Positions 47,350-55,163 of a stretch of DNA of 64,000 nucleotides are shown here, piece by piece. Positions within the stretch are counted from its first letter, which is position 1. Every line of letters starts with the position of its first letter. The stretch comes from Acidovorax sp. NCPPB 3576. Its GTDB lineage: Bacteria; Pseudomonadota; Gammaproteobacteria; Burkholderiales; Burkholderiaceae_C. Position numbers and translations under genes: made by a program. The notes below the pieces were generated by a model. That model was given only the letters and a program-made list of their open reading frames with translations, did not search any database and was not told where the DNA came from. Location of the stretch: positions 3,712,501-3,776,500 of the forward strand of contig NZ_CP097267.1 of NCBI RefSeq assembly GCF_028473605.1, written 5' to 3'.

Positions 47350-48564
47350 TCAGACCTGCGCCGAGCGCAGACGCAGCGAGAACTCGCGCAGGGCCGCGAC
47401 GCCGCTTTCCTCCGCTCGGTGGCACCAGGCCTGCAGGTCCGCGGTGAGCTGTTCGCGCGACTGGGAGGTGTTCAGCCACAGTTGGCGCAGTTCTTCGCGC
47501 ATGGTGATCATCTTGTCGAGCACCGGGTGGGCGGCGCGGGCCTGGGCCAGGTGCGGCTGGATGCGGGCCGGCACCTTCTCGGTATCGCGGTGCACCCAGC
47601 GGCGCGCAGCGCGCAGCGCGGACGCATCGGCATTGCGCGCCTTGAGCGCCGCCAGTTCCTCGCGGCAGGCCTGGCGCACGCCCCGTGCATAGCCGGCCAT
47701 CACCTCGTAGCGGTTGGCGATCAGCGCTTCCAGCGTATGTTCGTCGGCCACGGGCTTGACGGCCCCCAGGCGCAGCTTGGGCGGCACTTTCTTGACCGTG
47801 GCCCAACCGACGGCGCGCATCAGGCTGATGTACATCCAGCCGATGTCGAATTCATAGGGCTTGACCGAGAACTTGGCCGCGGTCGGATAGGTGTGGTGGT
47901 TGTTGTGCAGCTCCTCGCCGCCGATCACCACGCCCCAGGGCACGAGATTGGTACTGGCGTCCTGCGCCTCGAAGTTGCGGTAGCCCCAGAAGTGGCCGAT
48001 GCCGTTGACCACGCCGGCCGCCCAGAAGGGAATCCACAGCATCTGCACGGCCCACACCGTGGCGCCCAGGCCGCCGAACAGCACCAGGTTGATGATGAGC
48101 ATGAGGCCCACGCCCTGCCAGGCGAACCGGCTGTACACATTGCGCTCCACCCAGTCGTCGGGCGTGCCGTGGCCGAACTTGCGCACCGTCTCGGCATTGT
48201 TCGCCTCGGCGCGGTACAGCTCGGCGCCGCGCCACATCACGGTGTCCAGGCCCCGGGTCTGCGGACTGTGGGGGTCTTCTTCGGTTTCGCACTTGGCGTG
48301 GTGCTTGCGGTGGATGGCGACCCACTCTCGGGTCACCATGCCGGTGCCCAGCCACAGCCAGAAGCGAAAGAAATGCGAAGGCACCGCCCCCAGCTCCACC
48401 GAGCGGTGCGCCTGCGCGCGGTGCAAAAAGATGGTCACCGCCGCGATGGTGATGTGCGTGGTGAACAGCGTGTACAGCACCACCTGCCACCACGACAGGT
48501 TCCACAACCCGTGGCCCAGCCAGTCGATGGCGGCGTTCAGAACAGCCCAGTCGGGTAACAGCAT
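47350..48564 (-). CDS. Membrane acyl-CoA/fatty-acid desaturase
   Basis: 404 residues. The three His boxes are HRAQAH (residues 48-53), HRKHH (85-89) and HNNHH (about 220); TM helices lie between them. It is the acyl-CoA delta-9 type, needing a di-iron centre and electron donor. The C-terminal about 110 residues form a helical extension absent from short bacterial desaturases. Monocistronic. Confidence 0.92.
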   Translation of the reverse strand: MLLPDWAVLNAAIDWLGHGLWNLSWWQVVLYTLFTTHITIAAVTIFLHRAQAHRSVELGAVPSHFFRFWLWLGTGMVTREWVAIHRKHHAKCETEEDPHSPQTRGLDTVMWRGAELYRAEANNAETVRKFGHGTPDDWVERNVYSRFAWQGVGLMLIINLVLFGGLGATVWAVQMLWIPFWAAGVVNGIGHFWGYRNFEAQDASTNLVPWGVVIGGEELHNNHHTYPTAAKFSVKPYEFDIGWMYISLMRAVGWATVKKVPPKLRLGAVKPVADEHTLEALIANRYEVMAGYARGVRQACREELAALKARNADASALRAARRWVHRDTEKVPARIQPHLAQARAAHPVLDKMITMREELRQLWLNTSQSREQLTADLQAWCHRAEESGVAALREFSLRLRSAQV

Positions 48565-48702
48565 AGTGGAAGACCTTCGCTAACTAAAGAAAGTTACCGC
48601 CCCATTCGGGGCAGCTGACAGATTTTAAGCGGCGATGCAACCACGATGCCGCATATGCCCTTGACCCCGCCGGTGTCTTGGACTGGGAGGGCAGCCCAGC
48701 GC

Positions 48703-50025
48703 TCAAGGCCTGCGCGTCCAGATGGCGGCAAAGAAACCGTCCGTCTGGTGCAGATGGGGCCACAAACGCAAATAACCAGTGCCCGATGCCGTGCCGCTGC
48801 ACAGCGCGCCGGCCTGCTCGACCTTGAGCTGGGTCAGCAGCTCCCCGGCGTCGGCCGGTTCGAAGTCCGGGTGCGCCGCGCTGAACGCCTCGGCGATGGC
48901 TTCGTTCTCTTCGGGCAGCACGCTGCAGGTGGCGTACACCAGCCGGCCACCCGGCTTGAGCAGGCGCGCGGCGCTGGCGAGGATGGCGGTCTGCTTGGCC
49001 ACCAGTTCCTGCACGGCCTGGGGGCTCTGGCGCCATTTCAGGTCGGGGTTGCGGCGCAGGGTGCCCAGGCCGGAGCACGGCGCGTCCACCAGCACGCGGT
49101 CGATCTTGCCGGCCAGGCGCTTGATGCGGTCGTCGCGCTCGTGCGCGATGGCGGCGGGGTGCACGTTCGACAGGCCGCTGCGGGCCAGCCGGGGCTTGAG
49201 CGCATCGAGCCGGTGGGCCGACACGTCGAAGGCATAAAGGCGCCCGGTGTTGCGCATGGCCGCGCCGATGGCGAGCGTCTTGCCGCCGGCGCCCGCGCAA
49301 AAATCGACCACCATCTCGCCGCGCTTGGCATCGAGCAGCAGCGCAAGCAATTGCGAGCCTTCGTCCTGCACTTCGATGGCGCCCCGGGTGAAGGCATCGA
49401 GCTTGGCGAGCGCGGGCTTGCCATCCACGCGCAGACCCCAGGGGGAGTACGGGGTGGGCTGGGCAGGAATGCCGGCCTTGGCCAGTTCCTTTTGCACATC
49501 GGCCCGCTTTTCCTGCAGGGCATTCACGCGCAGATCGAGCGGCGCGCTTTGCGACAGGCTGTCCACCAGGGGCCAGAAGCCATCGCCCAGCTGGCTCTTG
49601 AGCGGCGCCACCAGCCACTCGGGCAGGTTGTGGCGGTGGCGCTCCATGAGGTCGTCCGCCGGCACGGCATCGCACTGGTCGAGCCAGTTCTTTTCCTGGT
49701 CGTTCAGCGCGCCGCGCAGGAAGTCGCGCGCGCCGGAGGCATTGCCGGCACCCGCCCGGCGGGCCTGCTCGTCCTGGCTGTGCGCGAAGCCCAGGATGGC
49801 CAGGCGGCGCTCCTTGGGGCCGCTGCCCGAACGGGCGAGCTGCTCGAACAGCAGCTTCTTGCGCAGCACGGTGTAGGCGGTCTCGGCGAGGGTGGCGCGT
49901 TCGCGCGGGCCGAGGGAGCGGTGGTCACGGAAAAAACGGGACACCACCGCATCGGCGGGGTGTTCGAGGGTCAAGGTCAGCCTGACGAGTTCAGCGCAGG
50001 CGTCCAGAAGGGCTTTGGGGTGCAT
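48703..50025 (-). CDS. RsmB/NOP-family RNA (cytosine-5) methyltransferase
   Basis: 440 residues. The SAM region is VVDFCAGAGGKTLAIG; the two active-site cysteines are in VDAPCSGLG and YATCSVLPEEN. The N-terminal part lacks a clear NusB domain, so it is RsmB-like or a paralogue rather than certainly RsmB (m5C967). ATG 50025 starts the conserved region. Confidence 0.9.
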   Translation of the reverse strand: MHPKALLDACAELVRLTLTLEHPADAVVSRFFRDHRSLGPRERATLAETAYTVLRKKLLFEQLARSGSGPKERRLAILGFAHSQDEQARRAGAGNASGARDFLRGALNDQEKNWLDQCDAVPADDLMERHRHNLPEWLVAPLKSQLGDGFWPLVDSLSQSAPLDLRVNALQEKRADVQKELAKAGIPAQPTPYSPWGLRVDGKPALAKLDAFTRGAIEVQDEGSQLLALLLDAKRGEMVVDFCAGAGGKTLAIGAAMRNTGRLYAFDVSAHRLDALKPRLARSGLSNVHPAAIAHERDDRIKRLAGKIDRVLVDAPCSGLGTLRRNPDLKWRQSPQAVQELVAKQTAILASAARLLKPGGRLVYATCSVLPEENEAIAEAFSAAHPDFEPADAGELLTQLKVEQAGALCSGTASGTGYLRLWPHLHQTDGFFAAIWTRRP

Positions 50026-50135
50026 CCCCCGATTGTCCCACTGGCTGGCGCCCCTCCAGCCAGCGGCACAGCGCAGCACGGCCTTCGTCCATGCACCGAG
50101 CCCCCCAACGCAGGCCCTGCGAAAGCGGCGACACT

Positions 50136-50167
50136 GCGCCGTTGCGCGCCGTTGCGCGCCGTTGTGC
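50136..50167. repeat. 10-bp tandem repeat
   Basis: Three consecutive copies of GCGCCGTTGC (the third ends GTTGTGC) in the gap between the RNA methyltransferase and the DUF1653 gene; slippage-prone. Confidence 0.6.
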
Positions 50168-50228
50168 ACCGGACTCTCCGGCGCGCTCTGGCCCGCCGCC
50201 TTCCGTTTGACAACCCGCCATCGCATCC

Positions 50229-50495
50229 ATGACCGACGACCTTCCCGCCCTGCGTCCCACCCAACCCGGCCTCTACCGCCACTACAAGGGCCTTCTGTAC
50301 GAGGTGATCGACACTGCCCGCCACAGCGAGACGCTGGAACCCATGACGCTGTACCGCGCGCTCTACGGCGAGCAGGGGCTGTGGGTGCGGCCCGCCGCGA
50401 TGTTCGAGGAAACCGTGGTGATCGACGGAAAAGCGCAGCCGCGCTTTCAGCGGGTGCAAGCATCGCCGGAAACCGCGCCCGAGACCAAGCCTTAG
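50229..50495 (+). CDS. DUF1653 family protein
   Basis: 88 residues: PGLYRHYKGLLYEVIDTARHSETLEPMTLYRALYGEQGLWVRP is the DUF1653 core, a small SH3-like fold of unknown function. ATG 50229. A dispersed repeat begins 9 bp after the stop. Confidence 0.9.
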   Translation: MTDDLPALRPTQPGLYRHYKGLLYEVIDTARHSETLEPMTLYRALYGEQGLWVRPAAMFEETVVIDGKAQPRFQRVQASPETAPETKP

Positions 50496-50503
50496 AAGTG
50501 CCG

Positions 50504-50550
50504 AACGCCTTAGATTCAATTGCCTTCTTAGCTATTATTTTTATAGCAAA
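50504..50550. repeat. Dispersed repeat copy, left bracket of the effector-candidate cassette
   Basis: AACGCC, then ATTCAATTGCCTT, core GCTATTATTTTTATAGC (50531-50547) and AAA. Closely matches the copy at 51438 in the same orientation: AACGCC, ATT-GATTGCCTT, AGC, core and AAA are shared. Confidence 0.7.
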
Positions 50551-50579
50551 TTAATGCTAATCCGCTGCGATACGTCAGC

Positions 50580-50640
50580 TTCGGGTGGCCCACGGCGCGT
50601 TCGCGCGGCAAATCAAATTCCACTGCGCCAGGAACACCAT
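50580..50640 (+). promoter_or_regulatory. Perfect PIP box with -10 element (HrpX-type promoter)
   Basis: TTCGG (50580-50584), exactly 15 nt, TTCGC (50600-50604): the TTCGB-N15-TTCGB consensus recognised by HrpX/HrpB-type activators. Thirty nucleotides further on CACCAT (50635-50640) fits the YANNNT -10 rule (30-32 nt). The gene starts 52 nt downstream. A PIP match alone could be chance; box plus -10 spacing plus orientation is stronger. Confidence 0.6.
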
Positions 50641-50692
50641 CCTGTTTCATCCTCTGGTCTGTGCCAGTTGAAACAAACAAAGGTTCGGCCAA

Positions 50693-51367
50693 GTGAAATT
50701 TTCCAAATTACTGACGCACTCCCGTCCCAGCACGCATGCGCCCACATCGACAGAGCCCGGGAAAACAGCGGGTACGGCACCGAAAGCCAGCAGCAGCAGC
50801 GGTGGCGGCCTGCTGTCCGGTCTGATGGGGCGCCATTCCAAGCCACAGGCGGCACCCCGACCGCGCCAGCCACTGGACAGCGCCGCCAGCCAGCGGGCGT
50901 CCGACGTGGCCTCCGCCATTCGCTACATGAACGCGAGCGCCGGACCGGCCTTTGCCGCCTCGCCCCGCCGCTCGGAACCGGCGCCCCTGGCGGCGCAAAC
51001 TCCTTCCGAAACACGCCCTGAAATCCGGCAGGAGCCGCCGCCCGCAGCCCAGCCCGTGCCGGATTCAGCACACGCCGAGGAAATCGAGGGCGACGACAGT
51101 GCCGAGGTCCAAGCTGCGATGGCCCGACTGCAAGGCCGGACCCTGTTCACCATCGCGGAGGAGCCCGAGTTGGAAGCGCAGGCGACGAGGGTCACCCTGC
51201 AGGATCTGTTCGATGCCGAGGACCATGCGCGGGCGAAGGCCCATGCCAAGGCCCAGGCCAGCTTGCCAGCCGCGACCAGCGCGGCTGCGGCGGCCTCCAC
51301 CGCGCCGGCGCATTCCTCATCCGGCGGAATCGCGCAGCGGCTGCGCCATTTCTTCCAACGGGCATAG
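50693..51367 (+). CDS. Orphan Ser/Pro/Ala-rich protein, candidate type III effector
   Basis: 224 residues from GTG 50693. No Sec signal, TM helix or recognisable domain. The first 60 residues are Ser/Thr/Pro/Gly-rich and basic (STHAPTSTEPGKTAGTAP, KASSSSGGGLLSGLMGRHSK), the composition of type III secretion signals. Acidic and helical segments follow (EEIEGDDSAEVQAAMARLQG, VTLQDLFDAEDHARAKAHAKAQ), then an Ala/Ser tail with a basic amphipathic end (RLRHFFQRA). A PIP box/-10 module lies upstream and repeats bracket the gene. No ATG fits better. An unrelated cytoplasmic role remains possible. Confidence 0.55.
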   Translation: MKFSKLLTHSRPSTHAPTSTEPGKTAGTAPKASSSSGGGLLSGLMGRHSKPQAAPRPRQPLDSAASQRASDVASAIRYMNASAGPAFAASPRRSEPAPLAAQTPSETRPEIRQEPPPAAQPVPDSAHAEEIEGDDSAEVQAAMARLQGRTLFTIAEEPELEAQATRVTLQDLFDAEDHARAKAHAKAQASLPAATSAAAAASTAPAHSSSGGIAQRLRHFFQRA

Positions 51368-51437
51368 CAGGAGCGCAGCCAGCGCGGGCCATCCCCTGGG
51401 ATCGCCCTGCCATGGCGGATTCATGCGCCAATGTGCC

Positions 51438-51485
51438 AACGCCGCCGTATTGATTGCCTTAGCAGCTACTATTTTTATAGCAAAC
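51438..51485. repeat. Dispersed repeat copy, right bracket; supplies the HK stop codon
   Basis: AACGCC, ATTGATTGCCTT, core GCTACTATTTTTATAGC (51465-51481), AAA. Read on the minus strand, the core's CTATAA gives the last codon and the TAA stop of the histidine kinase gene. Confidence 0.7.
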
Positions 51486-52623
51486 GTGCTGCCGGGCTGC
51501 CGTTACCCCCGCGCGGCAGCGTGACGGTGGCGACCAGCCCGCCGCCCGGCGCATTGCACAGCTGCAGGCTGCCGCCATGCCGCTGCGCGATGTCGTGCGC
51601 GATCGACAGACCCAGGCCCACGCCGCCGCTGTGCCGGTTGCGCGAGCCTTCCACGCGGTAGAAGGGCTGCATGACGCGGTCCAGCTCCTGCTCGGGCAGC
51701 CCCGGCCCGCGGTCGCGCACGGCAATGGAGACGGCGTCGCCCCGGTCGCTCAGCGTGATCTCGGCGCCGCCGCCGTAGCGCACGGCGTTGCCGACCAGGT
51801 TGCCGATGCAGCGGCGCAGCGCGCCCACGCGCGCCGGCAAGGGCTGCGCGCTGCCCTGCAGCGTGACGGCGTGGCCGCAGTCCTGCGCGTCGTCCACCAG
51901 GCTCTGCAGCAGCGCCCCGATGTTCAGCGGCGCCACCGGCTCGGCATGGGCCACGCCGCGCAGGTGGTCGAGCGTGGCGGTGATCATGGCGTCCATCTCC
52001 CCGATGTCGCGGCAAAAACGTTCGCGCTCGCCGTCGTCCTCCAGCGTTTCGGCGCGCAGCCGCAGCCGGGTGAGGGGCGTGCGCAGGTCGTGCGACACCG
52101 CGGCCACGAAGCCGTCGCGCTCGGCCAGTTGCTGGCGGATGCGCGCCTGCATCTGGTTGAAGACGCGGCTGGCCTCGCGGCATTCGGCGGGGCCGTCTTC
52201 GGGCAGCGGCGGGCCATGCAGATCGCCGCCCAGGTCGCGCGCGGCGCGGGCCAGCCGGTGGATGGGCCGGGACAGCCAGCGCGCGCCCCACCACGCGGCC
52301 AGCATGAGGGCCAGAAGGCGAACGCCGATGTCGAGCGCGAGGCCCGCGTGCAGTAAGCCCGGCCGATGGTCGCGCGGGGGCCGGCCGGCTTCGGGCGGGC
52401 CGGACGGTGGCGGGCGCCGCGCGGCATCGCCTTCCATGGCGGCCCTGGGCGGCGGCGGGCCCATGCCGGCCGGGCGCAGCTCGAACATCAGCGTGAGGGC
52501 CAGCACATGGCTGGCCGTGACGGCCACGAACAGCAGCAGCGCCAGCCGGCCGAACAGGGTGTCCGGCAGCCAGCGCCGCCACCCTGCGCGCGCGGGCTCC
52601 ATCGGCGCCGCGGCCTGCGTCAC
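51475..52623 (-). CDS. Sensor histidine kinase
   Basis: 382 residues. TM1 (FGRLALLLFVAVTASHVLALTLM), a Pro/Arg-rich periplasmic loop of about 55 residues, TM2 (LDIGVRLLALMLAAWWGA), HAMP, HisKA with AVSHDLRTPLTRLRL, N-box GNLVGNAVRYG, G1 RDRGPGLPE and G2 GVGLGLSIAHD. The GTG start (52623) overlaps the regulator's TAG as TAGTG, implying coupling; ATG 52602 is the alternative. The final codon and stop come from a dispersed repeat. The Pro-rich loop is unlike a standard ligand pocket. Confidence 0.92.
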   Translation of the reverse strand: MTQAAAPMEPARAGWRRWLPDTLFGRLALLLFVAVTASHVLALTLMFELRPAGMGPPPPRAAMEGDAARRPPPSGPPEAGRPPRDHRPGLLHAGLALDIGVRLLALMLAAWWGARWLSRPIHRLARAARDLGGDLHGPPLPEDGPAECREASRVFNQMQARIRQQLAERDGFVAAVSHDLRTPLTRLRLRAETLEDDGERERFCRDIGEMDAMITATLDHLRGVAHAEPVAPLNIGALLQSLVDDAQDCGHAVTLQGSAQPLPARVGALRRCIGNLVGNAVRYGGGAEITLSDRGDAVSIAVRDRGPGLPEQELDRVMQPFYRVEGSRNRHSGGVGLGLSIAHDIAQRHGGSLQLCNAPGGGLVATVTLPRGGNGSPAARLL

Positions 52624-53348
52624 TACGCCCTGCCCGCCAGCCCCTGCACGGTCTGGGTGTGAAACAGATAGCCCACGCCGCGGACGGTGCGGATGAAGGA
52701 AGGCGAGCGCGGGTCGTCCGACAGCTTGTGCCGCAGGCGCGAGACCAGCAGGTCGATGCTGCGCTCGAACGAATCCATGGTGCGGCCGCGCGCATGCTCC
52801 ATGAGCTGGTCGCGGCTGCACACGCGCCGCGGCATGCGCAGGAAGGTGCACAGCAGGCGGTATTCGGCATTGGTGAGCGGCACGGTGACGCCGGCGGGGG
52901 AGACGAGATGGCGCTCCACGCCGTGCAGCGCCCAGCCGTCGAAGCGCACCACGTCGTCCGGCGCCGAAGGCACGGCCAGGGGACGCGCCGCCGCGCGCCG
53001 CAGCACGTTCTGGATGCGCGCGACCAGCTCGCGCGGCTCGAAGGGCTTGCTCATGTAGTCGTCGGCGCCCATCTCCAGCCCCAGCACGCAGTCGTACGGA
53101 TTGGCGCGCGCCGTGAGCATGATGATGGGCACGGCCGAGCGCTCGCGCAGCTCGCGCGCCAAGGTGATGCCGTCGGTGCCGGGCAGCATGATGTCCAGCA
53201 CGACGAGGTCCATGGTTTGCGCGGCCATGCGCTCGCGCAGGGTCTGGGCATCGCGCGCCGCATGGGTGGCGTAGCCGAAGCGGGCGAGGTACTGCGTGAG
53301 CAGTGCGGTGATGTCGTCGTCGTCATCGACCACCAGGATGTGTTGCAT
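52623..53348 (-). CDS. OmpR-family response regulator
   Basis: 241 residues. Receiver with acidic pocket VVDDDDD, phospho-acceptor Asp52 in VVLDIMLPGTDG and the Lys in YMSKPF; C-terminal winged helix with VPLTNAEYRLLCTFLRMPRRVCSRDQLME and RSIDLLVSRLRHKLSDDPRSPSFIRTVRGVGYLF. Divergent from the EF-hand gene, which is its most likely local target. Confidence 0.94.
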   Translation of the reverse strand: MQHILVVDDDDDITALLTQYLARFGYATHAARDAQTLRERMAAQTMDLVVLDIMLPGTDGITLARELRERSAVPIIMLTARANPYDCVLGLEMGADDYMSKPFEPRELVARIQNVLRRAAARPLAVPSAPDDVVRFDGWALHGVERHLVSPAGVTVPLTNAEYRLLCTFLRMPRRVCSRDQLMEHARGRTMDSFERSIDLLVSRLRHKLSDDPRSPSFIRTVRGVGYLFHTQTVQGLAGRA

Positions 53349-53437
53349 GGGAGCGGGCGGAAAAGCGGGGTTGCCGGCCCAGTGTACGCAGCGCCCACGC
53401 GGCGTTGCGCACGAACTGGCCGGCTTTTTGCCCGCTG

Positions 53438-53462
53438 TTCGCGCCTTGGCGAACCCTTTCGT
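53438..53462 (+). promoter_or_regulatory. Perfect PIP box upstream of the EF-hand gene
   Basis: TTCGC (53438-53442), exactly 15 nt, TTCGT (53458-53462), oriented toward the EF-hand gene 140 bp away. No YANNNT -10 lies at the expected 30-32 nt, so support is weaker than for the copy at 50580. The region also separates the divergent response regulator. Confidence 0.45.
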
Positions 53463-53601
53463 ACCCGACCCGATACAAACGGGACAAACCGCCGTTACCG
53501 GCGCTTCCAAGAATGGGCTGCAGGCTGCTGCCGGTGCGCGCGTTCCGCCAGAGGGACGCACGACGGCGCGGCAGCCGCCAACCCTTGGAACGAAAGGAAC
53601 G

Positions 53602-54717
53602 ATGATGACGACCATCAGTAGTGTCGGCAGCGCGTGGTCCAGTGCGAGCGTCCAGCGGGCTTCGCGCCCCGGGCCTTCGCCGGAGCGCCTGTTCGGAAAA
53701 TTGGATGCCGATGGCAGCGGCGGGGTGGACGGCACCGAGCTGCAGGGCCTTCTGGACAAGGTGGCGAAGAAAAGCGGTGTGGACAGCGGCACCAGCGCTT
53801 CGGACCTGATCCAGAAGTACGACAGCGACGGCAACGGCAGCCTGAGCAGCGACGAGCTGTCCAAGACGCTGGAGAGCGTGCTGCCGCAGCGCTCCACCAT
53901 GGACTTCGCCCAGTCGCGCAGCGACGCCGGCAGCGGCGCGACCGGCCAGGCCGGCGACGACCTGTTCGGCAAGGTGGACGGCGACGGCGATGGCAAGGTG
54001 AGCCAGACGGAACTGCAGTCCCTGCTGGAAAAAATGTCCGGCGGCACGGCCAGCGCCACCGGCACGAGCAGCGACGAACTGTTCGGCCAGCTGGATGCGG
54101 ACGGCGACGGCAGCCTGTCGCAGGCGGAGTTCGACGCCGGCCGGCCCTCGGGCCAGGGCGGCGCGGGCGGACCGCAGGCGGGCGGCATGCCGCCCCCGCC
54201 CCCCGGCGGGCCGGGTGGCGGGGGCGGGCCCGGTGGAGCGGGGGGTGCCGGCAGCGCGAGCGCATCGTCCGGCAGCACCACCTACGACGTGCTGGACACG
54301 AACGAGGACGGCGTGGTGTCGGCCTCGGAACTGGCGGCGGCGGCCACCGCGGACACGTCCAGCACCTCGGGCACCTCCGGCAGCACGACGGATGCGGTCA
54401 CCGCGCTGTTCAACGCCATCGACACCGACGGCGACAAGCAGCTCAGCGCCCGCGAATCGTCATCGTTCATCGACCAGTTGACGCGCCAATGGACGCAGGC
54501 CACCCGCAGCGGCACCGCATCGTCCAGCGACGCCAGCAGCGGCACCGCATCGTCCAGCGACGCCAGCAGCAGCAACGACAGCAGCAACGCGAGCGCCCGC
54601 AGCAGCCAGCGGCTGGATCTGGCGCAGCTGGCCGAACAGGCACGGCGGCAATACGCTGCGGTTTCCGGCGGGTGGAGCGGCAGCAGCACCGCCAGCACCT
54701 TGAGCGCCCTGGCCTGA
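53602..54717 (+). CDS. Six-EF-hand calcium-binding protein without Sec signal
   Basis: 371 residues. Six EF-hand loops: D35-E46 (DADGSGGVDGTE), D74-E85 (DSDGNGSLSSDE), D126-E137 (DGDGDGKVSQTE), D165-E176 (DADGDGSLSQAE), D232-E243 (DTNEDGVVSASE) and D274-E285 (DTDGDKQLSARE). Positions 183-228 are a Gly/Pro linker including a polyproline run; 300-335 is a Ser/Thr/Asp low-complexity region with a perfect 30-bp tandem duplication. The N-terminus is Ser/Ala-rich and lacks a Sec signal, so export, if any, would be by type I or III secretion. Divergent from a two-component system; a PIP box lies upstream. ATG 53605 is equivalent. Confidence 0.85.
   Translation: MMTTISSVGSAWSSASVQRASRPGPSPERLFGKLDADGSGGVDGTELQGLLDKVAKKSGVDSGTSASDLIQKYDSDGNGSLSSDELSKTLESVLPQRSTMDFAQSRSDAGSGATGQAGDDLFGKVDGDGDGKVSQTELQSLLEKMSGGTASATGTSSDELFGQLDADGDGSLSQAEFDAGRPSGQGGAGGPQAGGMPPPPPGGPGGGGGPGGAGGAGSASASSGSTTYDVLDTNEDGVVSASELAAAATADTSSTSGTSGSTTDAVTALFNAIDTDGDKQLSARESSSFIDQLTRQWTQATRSGTASSSDASSGTASSSDASSSNDSSNASARSSQRLDLAQLAEQARRQYAAVSGGWSGSSTASTLSALA
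54511..54570. repeat. Perfect 30-bp tandem duplication in the EF-hand gene
   Basis: Two identical 30-bp units (54511-54540, 54541-54570) encode GTASSSDASS twice. In-frame, so copy number can change without frameshift. Confidence 0.9.
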
Positions 54718-55163
54718 AGCCATCGCCGGCCGAGCCAGCAGGCCCGGCCGGCACCCGGTTCGCCGATCCACGCAGTGCTTTCCAGCCCGTCAGTCGACGA
54801 GCTGCGTGGACCGGCACCCCTGCGCTGGCAGCCTTACAACCAAAACAGGCTCCACCGCAATATTCACTATGGCGTATAGCTATATTTTTTATAGCATTCG
54901 ATCCAGCCACTCCCGGTGAGCGGAACGGCGCGCCCCTTCTTTGGATGCGCTGGCACCCGCGTGCCGCGCTTGCTGCCATGCACCGCACTCCATCGCCGAA
55001 CGGCCGGGAAGCCCGCTTATCCTCGCGCTGAAGCCCGCCGCCAGACAGCGCCCCGGCGGCGGTCCTGCCCCTCTGGGAAACACCGTTGCCGTAGCAAATG
55101 GATACAACGGAACGCCCGGATGTTGCGTACACCCTCCTCGTCGTTCCTCACGTGAAGCCATCG
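54718..55163. other. Intergenic region with a dispersed repeat
   Basis: 446 nt between the EF-hand and GGDEF genes. It holds a GCCGGCC/GGCCGGC stem (54725-54752) without a T run just after the EF-hand stop, the repeat at 54852-54902, and presumably the cyclase promoter. No gene can be supported. Confidence 0.5.
54852..54902. repeat. Dispersed GCTA-N9-TAGC repeat copy (long form)
   Basis: CCACCGCAATATTCACTATG, then core GCTATATTTTTTATAGC (54879-54895). Same architecture as the copy at 40187. Confidence 0.7.

Noticed and set aside
45115..48558. 1147-codon plus-strand reading frame opposite the MocR and desaturase genes
   Set aside because: Both minus-strand genes are well conserved; this frame is a composition artefact.
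50136..50167. 10-bp tandem repeat as a possible CRISPR or regulatory array
   Set aside because: Only three direct copies without spacers; simple slippage product.
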